In this document: piece after piece, positions 44,589 through 53,365 of the stretch | Layout of the letters: every line of letters begins with the position of its first letter | How positions within the stretch are numbered: position 1 is the first letter of the stretch | DNA from: Bacteroidota bacterium | GTDB lineage: Bacteria > Bacteroidota > Bacteroidia > Bacteroidales > Paludibacteraceae | Assembly (NCBI GenBank): GCA_021779195.1 | Contig: JAJYBB010000002.1 | Span: 124,001-188,000 of the forward strand | Direction of reading: 5' to 3' | DNA length: 64,000 nt | The notes under the pieces: model-generated | Seen by the model: only the letters and a program-made list of their open reading frames with translations | Told to the model about the DNA's origin: nothing | Databases searched by the model: none | Translations under genes and position numbers: made by a program

Positions 44589-45345
44589 TTATCTAAATCT
44601 CAGACTTGGCAATGATTTAAACCTGTTGTTTGTTTTGACATCTCTGAAATTAAATTCCATTTGAAATCGATAGTGATAATTCTCTAAAACTTCAAGTGCA
44701 TTCTTTTGGTGTTGATTCATAATATTATACGTTGCATTGTTTTTTCGTTTTCGTCGGTTTTTTTGTTCGACAACGATCAAAATGTCTGTTTTCAATGATT
44801 TGGAGTTTACAATAGCATAAAATGCTTGGGTTGTATTATTCATTTCAATGGAAATAAATATTATATATGTTCCAATTGCCCAAATCGATTTTGCCTGCCA
44901 AATGAGGAGGTATTCTTGTACCAGAATGCACCTGTAAATTTATAACGTAAACTTGCATCCTCTCTGAGTTAAGATATAACATGAAACCATTCATATATAA
45001 GTGGTTGAAAAGATGCTATCTTTGAAAAGAATGCATCTGCTACAACTATTTTAAATAATTTCTTCAACTCTTGTTTTCGAATAATAATTGAATGAGCAAA
45101 CCAATTAGCTAAGGACAAGTCAGCTTGTTTAATGTTTTTACAGACACTATTTTTACAGCCTCTAAATGAAAGCTTTGGTTTAGGTCGAGGTCGATTTAAG
45201 CGATTTTAAAACCCTTCTAGGTGTTTTTGAACCTGACCAAAAAAGCCATGATAGGGTGTTTTTTGCCTGATTTCTCAATGTGACTCGGGTCGAATGAAAT
45301 TACTGTCACGAACCAACAAATTATAACGATCGAATTTTATTTTTT
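44589..45345 (-). pseudogene. Decayed, truncated IS transposase (DDE, IS4-like)
   Basis: Reading the minus strand in changing frames gives, in order: SFDPSHIEKSGKK with a first DDE Asp, an FHLEAV stretch, a VADAFF-like second Asp stretch, FHVIS-LREDASLRYKFTG, AFYAIVNSKSLKTDILIVVE, and a C-terminal YHYRFQMEFNFRD (the third acidic residue). Many stops and frameshifts interrupt it, and the N-terminal ~100 residues are missing. Only the last part (44589-44843) is still open. I find no terminal inverted repeats. The rest of the gap 44282-45462 is AT-rich with no gene. Confidence 0.75.
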
Positions 45346-45462
45346 TTATTTAAATAAATCTTTTCTCATATATTTTTATTTATTTTGAAAAATAGTTGTA
45401 TTTTTGTATTTTCTATTTTTGAATCAATCTAATTTGTTAAAATAATTTTAAAAATTAATGCT

Positions 45463-46920
45463 ATGGCAAAAGTTCTGATTTTAGGAGCCGGCATTGCCGG
45501 ACATACATCTGCATTGATAATTAAGCGGAGACTAGGTAAAAACCATGAAGTTGAGGTGATTAGTCCAAATTCAAATTATCAATGGGTTCCATCAAATATA
45601 TGGGTTGGAATGGGACTTATGACTACTGATCAAGTAAAATTTGAGTTATTTCCAGTCTATGAGAAGCTGGGAATAAAATTTACTCAAGCAATGGCTGTCT
45701 CAATACACCCCGAGGGCGATCGCAATTCAGGCAAGGGCTATGTTACAGTTAGATTTGTTGATGGAGATTTAAAAGATACGGAAAAACACATTGAATACGA
45801 TTATCTTATCAATGCAACTGGTCCTAGATTGAATTTTGCAGCTACCGAAGGATTAGGTCCTGATAAATTTACAGAATCAGTTTGTACTTTTCAACATGCT
45901 TCTCATGCCTGGGAAAGTTTGCAAAAATGTTTTGCAAAAATGGATAAGGGCGAACATCAAAGAATTGTTATTGGAACTGGTCATCCCTTAGCAACTTGTC
46001 AGGGGGCTGCATTTGAATACTCACTCAATATTGCATTTGAAATCAAAAAAAGAAAATTAGATCATTTAGCTGAATTAATCTGGATTTCAAATGAATCCGA
46101 ATTAGGAGATTTTGGAATGGGAGGGGCATTTATCAAAAGAGGAGGATATATTACTCCGACAAAAATATTTGCTGAATCAATTTACAAAGAATATAATTTT
46201 CGGTGGATTATGGGTGCGGGTGTTTCTAAAATCGAAGATGGAGTTATTTATTATGAAACACTTGATGGAGAATATCATACACAGGAATTTGATTTTGCAA
46301 TGTTGATACCAAGTTTTGCAGGAGCAGGTATGAAAGCTTTCAATAAAAATGAGGATGATATTACATCTGAAATTTTCGTTGCCAATGGCATGATGAAAGT
46401 CGACGCAGATTACACACCTAAAGATTTTACTGATTGGAAAGCTTCTGATTGGCCGAGTATTTATCAATCACCTGTTTACGATAATATGTATGCAGCAGGA
46501 ATTGCTTTTGCTGTTCCACATCCAATTTCAAAGCCAATGAAAAGCAAAAACGGAAATCCTATTTATCCTACACCTCCCAGAACCGGAATGCCTTCGGGAG
46601 TAATAGGGCGGATTGTTGCTGAAAATGTTGCCGATAGAATACTTACAGGCTCCACACAACATAAACATAAAGCTTCAATGGCTAAAATGGGGGCAGCTTG
46701 TATTATTTCGGCCGGATATGGCATTCGACATGGACAAGCAGCAGTTATGACGGTTTTTCCAATTGTTAACGATTGGGAAAAATATCCGAAATGGGGCAGG
46801 GACATTAGTTACACAGTTGGTGAAATAGGACTGGCAGGACATTGGATGAAACTTTTTATGCATTATATGTTTCTTTATAAAGCCAAAGCACTTCCATTTT
46901 GGTGGATGATACCTGAATAA
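45463..46920 (+). CDS. sqr: Sulfide:quinone oxidoreductase family flavoprotein
   Basis: 485 aa. N-terminal FAD Rossmann GAGIAG (8-13), ISPNSNYQWVPSNIWVGMG, and three candidate redox cysteines, Cys141, Cys179 (LATCQGAAFEY) and Cys413 (MGAACIISAG), at spacings like those of SQR. The C-terminus (MHYMFLYKAKALPFWWMIPE) is amphipathic and suits monotopic membrane binding. SQR oxidises sulfide to sulfane sulfur and reduces quinone. It lies in a zone of decayed genes, 12 kb from the TusA/Hdr-Qmo operon. Assignment to an SQR type, or to a flavocytochrome-like relative, needs a tree. Confidence 0.85.
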   Translation: MAKVLILGAGIAGHTSALIIKRRLGKNHEVEVISPNSNYQWVPSNIWVGMGLMTTDQVKFELFPVYEKLGIKFTQAMAVSIHPEGDRNSGKGYVTVRFVDGDLKDTEKHIEYDYLINATGPRLNFAATEGLGPDKFTESVCTFQHASHAWESLQKCFAKMDKGEHQRIVIGTGHPLATCQGAAFEYSLNIAFEIKKRKLDHLAELIWISNESELGDFGMGGAFIKRGGYITPTKIFAESIYKEYNFRWIMGAGVSKIEDGVIYYETLDGEYHTQEFDFAMLIPSFAGAGMKAFNKNEDDITSEIFVANGMMKVDADYTPKDFTDWKASDWPSIYQSPVYDNMYAAGIAFAVPHPISKPMKSKNGNPIYPTPPRTGMPSGVIGRIVAENVADRILTGSTQHKHKASMAKMGAACIISAGYGIRHGQAAVMTVFPIVNDWEKYPKWGRDISYTVGEIGLAGHWMKLFMHYMFLYKAKALPFWWMIPE

Positions 46921-46962
46921 ATTTTTAAAATTGCAATATAATTCATTGTAAATAAGTTATAT

Positions 46963-47127
46963 ATGAGAACTCAAATAAAAAGAAATATTCCATACTCGCA
47001 ACAATCGTTTGCCACAGAACCAACTGGATGGACTAAATTTTGGAGAACATCATTTTTAAAACAAATTGTACGATTCTTTGTACTTAATCTCAAAATTATG
47101 CGTATTGTTGTTGGAGGGCATTCATAA
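46963..47127 (+). CDS. 54-aa companion protein of SQR
   Basis: Starts ATG at 46963 and ends TAA at 47127, 42 bases after the sqr stop, same strand. Basic protein (MRTQIKRNIPYSQQSF at the start, ending VVGGHS) with WTKFWRTSFLKQIVRFFVLNLKIMRI-like amphipathic or single-pass helix in residues 27-48. It is intact although the DNA downstream is decayed, so it is probably kept by selection. No function known to me; a membrane-anchoring or assembly partner of SQR is a guess. Confidence 0.6.
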   Translation: MRTQIKRNIPYSQQSFATEPTGWTKFWRTSFLKQIVRFFVLNLKIMRIVVGGHS

Positions 47128-47764
47128 TTTATAATCAATTATATACGGTTGAAGACTTAGTTTGTAAATTAAACCGATCTACTAAAATTGAACATTTTGA
47201 ACAATGGGATATTTTGGTAAAATTTTCATTGAGCATTCTGAATCGGAATTTAGCTCGTGAAGTAAGGTAAAATCATGCTTTAACATTTGGGTTGTGAAAA
47301 ACAGAAATACATGAAGTTCAATTATTGGCAAACCTGATTGAATACCCACTTTTAGTAGCTGAATATCAATTTAAAAAATGTGAAGTTTGCGATAAGTATT
47401 TAAATTTGTTTAATAAAACTCCATTCGCATTTTTTAAAATTTTGGATTTTTCGTTTTTAAATGAAAAATTCATTAAGCGAATAAGTTTTGTAATCATTTA
47501 TCAATTAGCTATTCACGACAATAATAACAATGATGATTTTTTTAATCCTGTTTTGTTATTATTGAACCGGAGCTAGATGATAATCGTAATTTTATGCGGA
47601 AAGCTGTAAATTGGGCAATACGTCAATCTATATAAACAAAATAGTCTTTAAAGAACAAAGCCATTGCTTGCTCGGAAAGAATTTATTTACATTATTAAAC
47701 TTCAGCTAAATAAATTGTTTCTAATGCATTAGGCGAACTCAAAAATAACTCAATAACTTATTAG
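47127..47764 (+). pseudogene. Broken AlkD-type DNA alkylation repair gene
   Basis: Residues across stops match AlkD-family proteins: TVEDLVCKLNRSTKIEHFE, LNRNLAREVR, KTEIHEVQLLANLIEYP, CEVCDKYLNLFNKTPFAF, FIKRISFVIIYQLAIHD, NFMRKAVNWAIRQ, and KAIACSERIYLH. In-frame stops at 47268 (TAA) and 47295 (TGA where Trp is expected), a frameshift near 47572, and several more stops later. AlkD flips out N3- and N7-alkylated bases. Only 47325-47576 remains open and should not be called a gene. Confidence 0.8.
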
Positions 47765-47828
47765 TAAATAGAAGAAAAAATATTTTTAAGGATCGTAATA
47801 ATTGGTTGATAAACAATAATTTATACAA

Positions 47829-47864
47829 AAAAGAGGGTATATTTATTTGAATATACCCTCTTTT
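47829..47864. terminator. Bidirectional terminator
   Basis: AAAAGAGGGTATAT (47829-47842) and ATATACCCTCTTTT (47851-47864) form a perfect 14-base stem with an 8-base loop; A-run on one side and T-run on the other. Serves the minus-strand gene ending at 47880. Confidence 0.9.
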
Positions 47865-47879
47865 GTTGGTAAACCTTTC

Positions 47880-48245
47880 TTAATTTTCGGAAAGCAATAC
47901 TTCGTTGTACCTGTTGTTAATAGTCAGGTTGACGATAGTCAGAAATTTTTTGTATTGTTTATTGGAAAGAATGTTTCGAGTATTGGCTAAGTTGGAATTC
48001 ATAGCTTTTTCGGCGGCAGCATCATTTTCAGATTTCAATGCGCTTTGCATTTGGTTCTGGGTGATGGTGAAAACATTTTTCAGGTTTTCAGCTTGTTCGT
48101 TGTCAACTTTAAGATAACGAACCAATCCTTTGAAAGTTGAATTATCATTCAATTTCATAAATACTTCATAATCCACTGGATTAAGAGCGAAAGCAGCTGT
48201 TGCACTTGCAACAAGAACTGTCAATGTAATTAACATTTTTTTCAT
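47880..48245 (-). CDS. Small secreted protein of unknown function
   Basis: 121 aa with a clear signal peptide (MKKMLITLTVLVASATAAFA). The mature part is helical: NDNSTFKGLVRYLKVDNEQAENLKNVF and NTRNILSNKQYKKFLTIVNLT, reminiscent of small periplasmic helical proteins of the Spy/CpxP kind, but I cannot assign a family. It has its own promoter and terminator. Confidence 0.75.
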   Translation of the reverse strand: MKKMLITLTVLVASATAAFALNPVDYEVFMKLNDNSTFKGLVRYLKVDNEQAENLKNVFTITQNQMQSALKSENDAAAEKAMNSNLANTRNILSNKQYKKFLTIVNLTINNRYNEVLLSEN

Positions 48246-48382
48246 AACTCAAAAATTTTAAAAATACACAATCTTATTTTTATACCTAATCTAAATTGAA
48301 ATATCAAAAAAATTATATGAACTGGTATACGATAAATTCTTTATTTATTAGCTTCATATAAATTTATTTCTTTAAGACGATG

Positions 48383-48414
48383 CAAAATTATATGTTTTAC
48401 AACATAAAATCAAA
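48383..48414 (-). promoter_or_regulatory. Promoter of the small secreted protein gene
   Basis: Minus strand: TTTG (48414-48411), 20-base spacer, TAATTTTG (48390-48383). Matches the Bacteroidota consensus exactly. It gives a 5' untranslated leader of about 130 bases before the ATG at 48245. Confidence 0.65.
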
Positions 48415-48492
48415 GATTCTGTGTTAATAAATATATATTGAGAATGAATTTAATAGATTTGTAATATGTGTTACATAATATATTATTGATTA

Positions 48493-48963
48493 TTAAGTAT
48501 TTAATAAATAAGTTTCAATTTCGGCAAAGGATGGAATTTCATCAAAGAATTCATATTTTTGGTCTTTAAAATTAATTTTACTGCAAAAAATTTGAAATCC
48601 ATTGCTAATTATCAGTAAACTTACCTGTAATTTGCTGTTGTAAACTGCAACTTGATCGAATACTTGCTGCGTAATAGGAACTTGAGGTGCCTTAAATTCC
48701 AGAATCATTACCGGTTTACCTTCCTTATTAAAAAGAATGGCATCGTAACGTTTGCTCATTCCATTGATTTTCACCATTTTTTCGACACCAAAATAGCTAG
48801 AAGGATATCCTTTTTCGTCGATCAAAAAGCGTAAGATATACTGACGAACTTTTTCCTCTGGTGTGAGCCGAACATATTTTTTTCGCCATTGATCGAATAC
48901 ATAAGTTTGGTTGGCAATTTTTTTTATACTAAATTTATCAGATGTAAGTTTTAGTTGGAACAT
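48493..48963 (-). CDS. Stand-alone HsdR N-terminal-like (PD-(D/E)xK) protein
   Basis: 156 aa. GMSKRYDAILFNKEGKPVMILEFKAP carries the Asp and Glu-x-Lys of the PD-(D/E)xK nuclease fold found in the N-terminal part of type I restriction subunits. No helicase or methylase gene is adjacent. It is divergent from amn-holA; I recall this stand-alone gene near holA in other Bacteroidota. A repair or replication role is more likely than restriction. Confidence 0.8.
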   Translation of the reverse strand: MFQLKLTSDKFSIKKIANQTYVFDQWRKKYVRLTPEEKVRQYILRFLIDEKGYPSSYFGVEKMVKINGMSKRYDAILFNKEGKPVMILEFKAPQVPITQQVFDQVAVYNSKLQVSLLIISNGFQIFCSKINFKDQKYEFFDEIPSFAEIETYLLNT

Positions 48964-49129
48964 TTTTTAGTATTTTTGTTTCCGAGAAAAGTGATAATTT
49001 TGGATTCAGATTTATTTATGCAAATATACTCATAAATAATTATTCACATGTAATTAGGCTTTTATGAATTGACTACGATCGTATTTTATTTTAAAAAATT
49101 TATTTTAAATATTTTATATTCAATAATAT

Positions 49130-49903
49130 ATGAAAACAAAAAATGAAATTGTAGAGAATTGGCTTCCGCGTTATACAAAAAGATCTTTAAATGAATTCAC
49201 TGAACATATATTGCTCACGAACTTTAATAACTATGTAGATTTATTTGCTGAATGGAACGATGTACAGGTTGTTGGACGTGAAGGAAATATGCCAAATGCT
49301 TCAGCCAATGGGATTACAATTATCAATTTTGGAATGGGAAGTCCCAATGCTGCAATAATAATGGATATATTATCAGCTATTCATCCCAAAGCAGTATTAT
49401 TTTTGGGTAAATGCGGTGGTTTAAAAGATAAAAACAAAAATGGAGATTATATTTTACCCAGTGCAGCCATTAGAGGTGAAGGAACATCAAATGATTATTT
49501 CCCTGCTGAAATTCCTGCTTTGCCTGCATTTAGCTTGCAGCGTGCCGTGTCATCGAATATCCGTGATTTTGGAAAAGATTACTGGACTGGAACTGTTTAT
49601 ACTACAAATCGCAGGGTATGGGAACATGACGATAAATTTAAGGATTATTTACGCGCTTCACGAGCAATTGCCATTGACATGGAAACAGCTACGCTTTTTT
49701 CAGTAGGTTTTTATAACAGTATTCCTACCGGAGCCTTATTACTTGTTTCGGATATGCCTTTGCGTGAAGATGGAATTAAAACAGCTGAAAGTGATAAAAT
49801 TGTTACTGCTAATTATGTGGAAGAACATTTAAGGATCGGAGTCAAATCTCTTTCATCATTAATTAATAACAGTAGAACAATTAAGCACTTAAGGTTTGAA
49901 TAA
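49130..49903 (+). CDS. amn: AMP nucleosidase
   Basis: 257 aa, short form without the long N-terminal domain. It splits AMP to adenine and ribose 5-phosphate. Phosphorylase-fold motifs: INFGMGSPNAAIIMD, VLFLGKCGGLKDKN, IAIDMETATLFSVGF (ribose-binding Met-Glu) and SDMPLRED (base-binding Asp). Start ATG at 49130. Upstream, divergent, is the HsdR-like gene; holA follows 78 bases downstream. Confidence 0.92.
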   Translation: MKTKNEIVENWLPRYTKRSLNEFTEHILLTNFNNYVDLFAEWNDVQVVGREGNMPNASANGITIINFGMGSPNAAIIMDILSAIHPKAVLFLGKCGGLKDKNKNGDYILPSAAIRGEGTSNDYFPAEIPALPAFSLQRAVSSNIRDFGKDYWTGTVYTTNRRVWEHDDKFKDYLRASRAIAIDMETATLFSVGFYNSIPTGALLLVSDMPLREDGIKTAESDKIVTANYVEEHLRIGVKSLSSLINNSRTIKHLRFE

Positions 49904-49981
49904 TGTATTTTGAATTAGATTTCAAAAAATGCATTTAACTTAATTTTAATCCTTAATTTATTGGATCAAAAGGTTTTTATT

Positions 49982-50998
49982 ATGGCAAAACAAGTACTTA
50001 CCTTTCAACAGGTATTAACTGATTTAGAACGTAAAGTTTATTATCCTGTTTATTTTCTAATGGGAGAAGAGCCTTATTATATCGATGTTATTTCTGATTT
50101 TGTGCAGCAAAAAATTTTAGATGAAACAGCAAAAGAATTTGATCAAACCATTTTATTTGGTAAAGATGTTGATATTAATATTGTAATTAACACTGCAAAA
50201 CGTTATCCTATGATGGGTGGTTATCAGGTGGTTATTGTAAAGGAAGCTCAATTGATCAAAGACTGGGAGTATTTAGTTTATTATTTGGAAAAACCACTGA
50301 AATCGACCATATTAGTTTTTTGTTACAAATACGGTACTCCCGACAAACGTTTTAAATGGTTTTTAGAAATTGGAAAAGTCGGAATTGTTTACGAATCAAC
50401 AAAATTAAGAGATTATGAAGTTATTCCTTGGATTTCAAAGTACTGCAAAACAAAAAATATTGGGATTGATGAAAAATCTTTGTCCATGCTTGCCGAATTT
50501 TTAGGTACCGATTTAAGTAAGTTAGTAAATGAATTAGAAAAACTTATACTGATTATGCCTTCCGGAAACAAAAGAATTTCGCCTGAACTTGTTGAAAAAA
50601 ACATTGGTATAAGTAAGGATTTTAACGTATTTGAATTACAAGCTGCTTTGATTGATAAAAACGTGCTGAAAGCCAATAGAATTATTCGTTATTTTGCTGA
50701 GAATAAAAAATCAAACCCTTTAGTAGTAATTCTTTCTCAACTTTTCAAATTTTTTAGTGATTTGATGATATATCATTATCTCGCTGATAAAAATCCTTCG
50801 CTTGTTGCAGCTGAATTAAAGATAAATCCTTATTTTGTAAAAGATTATCAAAAAGCGGCGCAAACTTTTAAAGCATGGAAAACCATGAATATCATTTCGT
50901 TTATTCGCGAAACAGATGCCCGATACAAGGGAATTGATAATCCAAGCACTGAAGAAAGTGATTTGATGAAAGAATTAATATATAAAATCTTACATTAA
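49982..50998 (+). CDS. holA: DNA polymerase III delta subunit
   Basis: 338 aa from ATG 49982; the frame also opens at a TTG at 49961, which adds seven residues and is less likely. It is the clamp-loader subunit that opens the beta clamp. Signatures: YYPVYFLMGEEPYYID, FDQTILFGKD, YPMMGGYQVVIVKEAQ and the AAA-like lid helices FELQAALIDKN and LFKFFSDLMIYH. No Walker A motif, as expected for delta. Confidence 0.92.
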   Translation: MAKQVLTFQQVLTDLERKVYYPVYFLMGEEPYYIDVISDFVQQKILDETAKEFDQTILFGKDVDINIVINTAKRYPMMGGYQVVIVKEAQLIKDWEYLVYYLEKPLKSTILVFCYKYGTPDKRFKWFLEIGKVGIVYESTKLRDYEVIPWISKYCKTKNIGIDEKSLSMLAEFLGTDLSKLVNELEKLILIMPSGNKRISPELVEKNIGISKDFNVFELQAALIDKNVLKANRIIRYFAENKKSNPLVVILSQLFKFFSDLMIYHYLADKNPSLVAAELKINPYFVKDYQKAAQTFKAWKTMNIISFIRETDARYKGIDNPSTEESDLMKELIYKILH

Positions 50999-51093
50999 TT
51001 CATTTTGTATCTATACGGACTATATAATATTCATTTTGTCTGTATTCAATTGCATCTTTTTTTATTAAGTTTTTAAAATCTTATAGCTTTAAC

Positions 51094-53244
51094 ATGCCAA
51101 ACGATAATAATCAAGTTCCTTCCAAATTTATTTCGCATATAGCTTTATCACTTCAACTTACAGAAAAACAAACCCGCAATGCCATCCTTCTTTTTAAGGA
51201 AGGTGCAACTATCCCTTTTATAAGCCGATACAGAAAAGAAATGACAGACGGAATGGATGAGGTTCAACTGGCAGAAGTTAAAGATCAATATGACAAACTT
51301 TGCAATTTAGCTGAACGAAAATCGGTTGTATTGAAATCAATTGAAAAACAAGAAAAGCTTACCGATGAACTAAAGTTCAGGATTGATAATTGTTTGGACG
51401 TAAACGAGTTGGAAGATATTTACCTGCCATATAAGGCTAAACGTCGCACAAAAGCTGAAATTGCTCGTGAAAAAGGCTTGGAACCATTAGCTAAGATGTT
51501 GATGAAACAACAAACGAACGATGTTGAGCGTATAGCTATTCCATTTGTACGTGATAAAATTGAAAATATAAATGATGCATTGGCAGGAGCTCGTGATATT
51601 ATAGCTGAATGGATCAATGAAAGTGAAGTAGCACGTAATTCGGTCAGACAAATTTTTGTCCGTGAAGCGATTATTTCTTCTAAAATCATAAAAGGAAAAG
51701 AAGAGGAAGCTCAAAAATATCGCGATTATTTTGAAATGAGGGAAAGGCTTGCCAATTGTTCGTCACACCGCTTATTAGCCATGCGTCGTGGTGAATCGGA
51801 AGGATTTTTACGCATAAGTATTTCACCCGAAGACGATCATTGCATTCAAAAATTAGAACGGATATTTATAAAAACCGAAACGGAAGCATCAAAACAAGTA
51901 GCCGAAGCAGTTAAAGATGCATTCAAGCGATTGTTGAAACCAAGTATTGAAACCGAATTTGAGGCTGCAAGCAAAGCTAAAGCTGATACAGAAGCCATTC
52001 GGGTTTTTGCCGAGAATTTAAGGCAATTGCTTTTAGCAGCTCCTTTGGGACAGAAACGGACAATGGGTATAGATCCGGGATTCAGAACCGGATGTAAAGT
52101 GGTATGTTTAGATGCACAGGGAAACTTGTTGCACAACGAAACCATTTACCCTCATCCACCAGTGAATGAAATTTCACAAGCAGCTCGGAAAATTCAAAAA
52201 ATGGTTGAATCATATAATATTCAAGCTATTGCTATCGGAAATGGAACAGCCGGACGTGAAACAGAATCATTCATTCAAAACTTGCGTTATGATCATGAAA
52301 TTCAGGTTTTTGTGGTGAGTGAAAATGGGGCTTCGATATATTCAGCTTCAAAAACGGCTCGTGATGAATTTCCTGAATTTGACGTAACTGTACGAGGTGC
52401 TGTTTCCATTGCTCGGCGATTGATGGATCCATTATCTGAACTGGTCAAAATTGATCCAAAATCAATTGGAGTTGGACAATATCAGCACGATGTCGATCAG
52501 ATTCAATTGAAAAAATCACTTGATCAAACAGTTGAAAATGCCGTGAATCGAGTAGGAGTGAACCTTAATACTGCCAGCAAACATTTATTGACTTATATTT
52601 CTGGTTTGGGTCCTCAATTAGCTCAGAATATAGTAGATTATCGAACCGAAAATGGAGCATTTAAAAGCAGGATAGAGTTACTTAAAGTTTCCAAAATGGG
52701 AGCAAAAACCTTTGAACAGTGTGCAGGGTTTCTTCGTATTCCAGATGCAGTTAATCCTCTCGATAATTCAGCTGTTCATCCTGAAAGTTATTGTATTGTC
52801 GAAACTATGTCTAAAGATTTAAAGACAGAAGTTATTCAATTGATTCGAAACAAGGAACTTATACAAAGTATTGATAAACAAAAGTATATAAATGATAAGA
52901 TTGGATTGCCTACTATTTCAGATATTCTAATAGAACTTGAGAAACCGGGCAGAGATCCTCGTGAAAGTGTTAAAGTTTTTGAATTTGATGCTAACGTGAA
53001 GACCATTAATGATTTGCGAATAGATATGGAATTGCCGGGAATTATTACCAATATCACTAATTTCGGTGCTTTCACCGATATCGGCATCAAGGAAAACGGA
53101 TTGATTCATATTTCAAATCTTTCTGACAAATTTGTTGGAAATCCCACCGAAATTGTACATGTCCATCAACAGGTCAAAGTACAGGTACTGGAAGTGGATT
53201 TAGAACGAAAACGCATACAGTTAAAACTAATAGAGCGTTATTGA
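51094..53244 (+). CDS. tex: Tex-family RNA-binding protein
   Basis: 716 aa. N-terminal helical Tex region (FISRYRKEMTDGMDEVQL), YqgF-like RNase-H fold (MGIDPGFRTGCKVVCLDAQGNLL), HhH motifs (SKHLLTYISGLGPQLAQNIVDY) and a C-terminal S1 domain (MELPGIITNITNFGAFTDIGIKENGLIHIS). Tex associates with transcription and RNA turnover; its exact role is unclear. Same direction as holA, 95 bases downstream. Confidence 0.95.
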   Translation: MPNDNNQVPSKFISHIALSLQLTEKQTRNAILLFKEGATIPFISRYRKEMTDGMDEVQLAEVKDQYDKLCNLAERKSVVLKSIEKQEKLTDELKFRIDNCLDVNELEDIYLPYKAKRRTKAEIAREKGLEPLAKMLMKQQTNDVERIAIPFVRDKIENINDALAGARDIIAEWINESEVARNSVRQIFVREAIISSKIIKGKEEEAQKYRDYFEMRERLANCSSHRLLAMRRGESEGFLRISISPEDDHCIQKLERIFIKTETEASKQVAEAVKDAFKRLLKPSIETEFEAASKAKADTEAIRVFAENLRQLLLAAPLGQKRTMGIDPGFRTGCKVVCLDAQGNLLHNETIYPHPPVNEISQAARKIQKMVESYNIQAIAIGNGTAGRETESFIQNLRYDHEIQVFVVSENGASIYSASKTARDEFPEFDVTVRGAVSIARRLMDPLSELVKIDPKSIGVGQYQHDVDQIQLKKSLDQTVENAVNRVGVNLNTASKHLLTYISGLGPQLAQNIVDYRTENGAFKSRIELLKVSKMGAKTFEQCAGFLRIPDAVNPLDNSAVHPESYCIVETMSKDLKTEVIQLIRNKELIQSIDKQKYINDKIGLPTISDILIELEKPGRDPRESVKVFEFDANVKTINDLRIDMELPGIITNITNFGAFTDIGIKENGLIHISNLSDKFVGNPTEIVHVHQQVKVQVLEVDLERKRIQLKLIERY

Positions 53245-53365
53245 ATGAGGCATTCGGAACTAATTTAATAAATAAACTTTTTTGCCACTGAAAATTGCTC
53301 AAGGTTGGCTCAATGAATTATTTGAATAGGTTTGATACCATTGTTTTATTCAAATGATTTAAAAA

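Noticed and set aside
44589-44843. Small intact gene on the minus strand
   Set aside because: It is the C-terminal fragment of the decayed transposase.
47325-47576. Protein-coding gene of 83 codons
   Set aside because: It is the longest open piece of the broken AlkD gene; family text continues on both sides across stops.
48493-48963. Remnant of a type I restriction system
   Set aside because: The frame is intact, of normal length for stand-alone members, and no hsdM or hsdS relics lie nearby.
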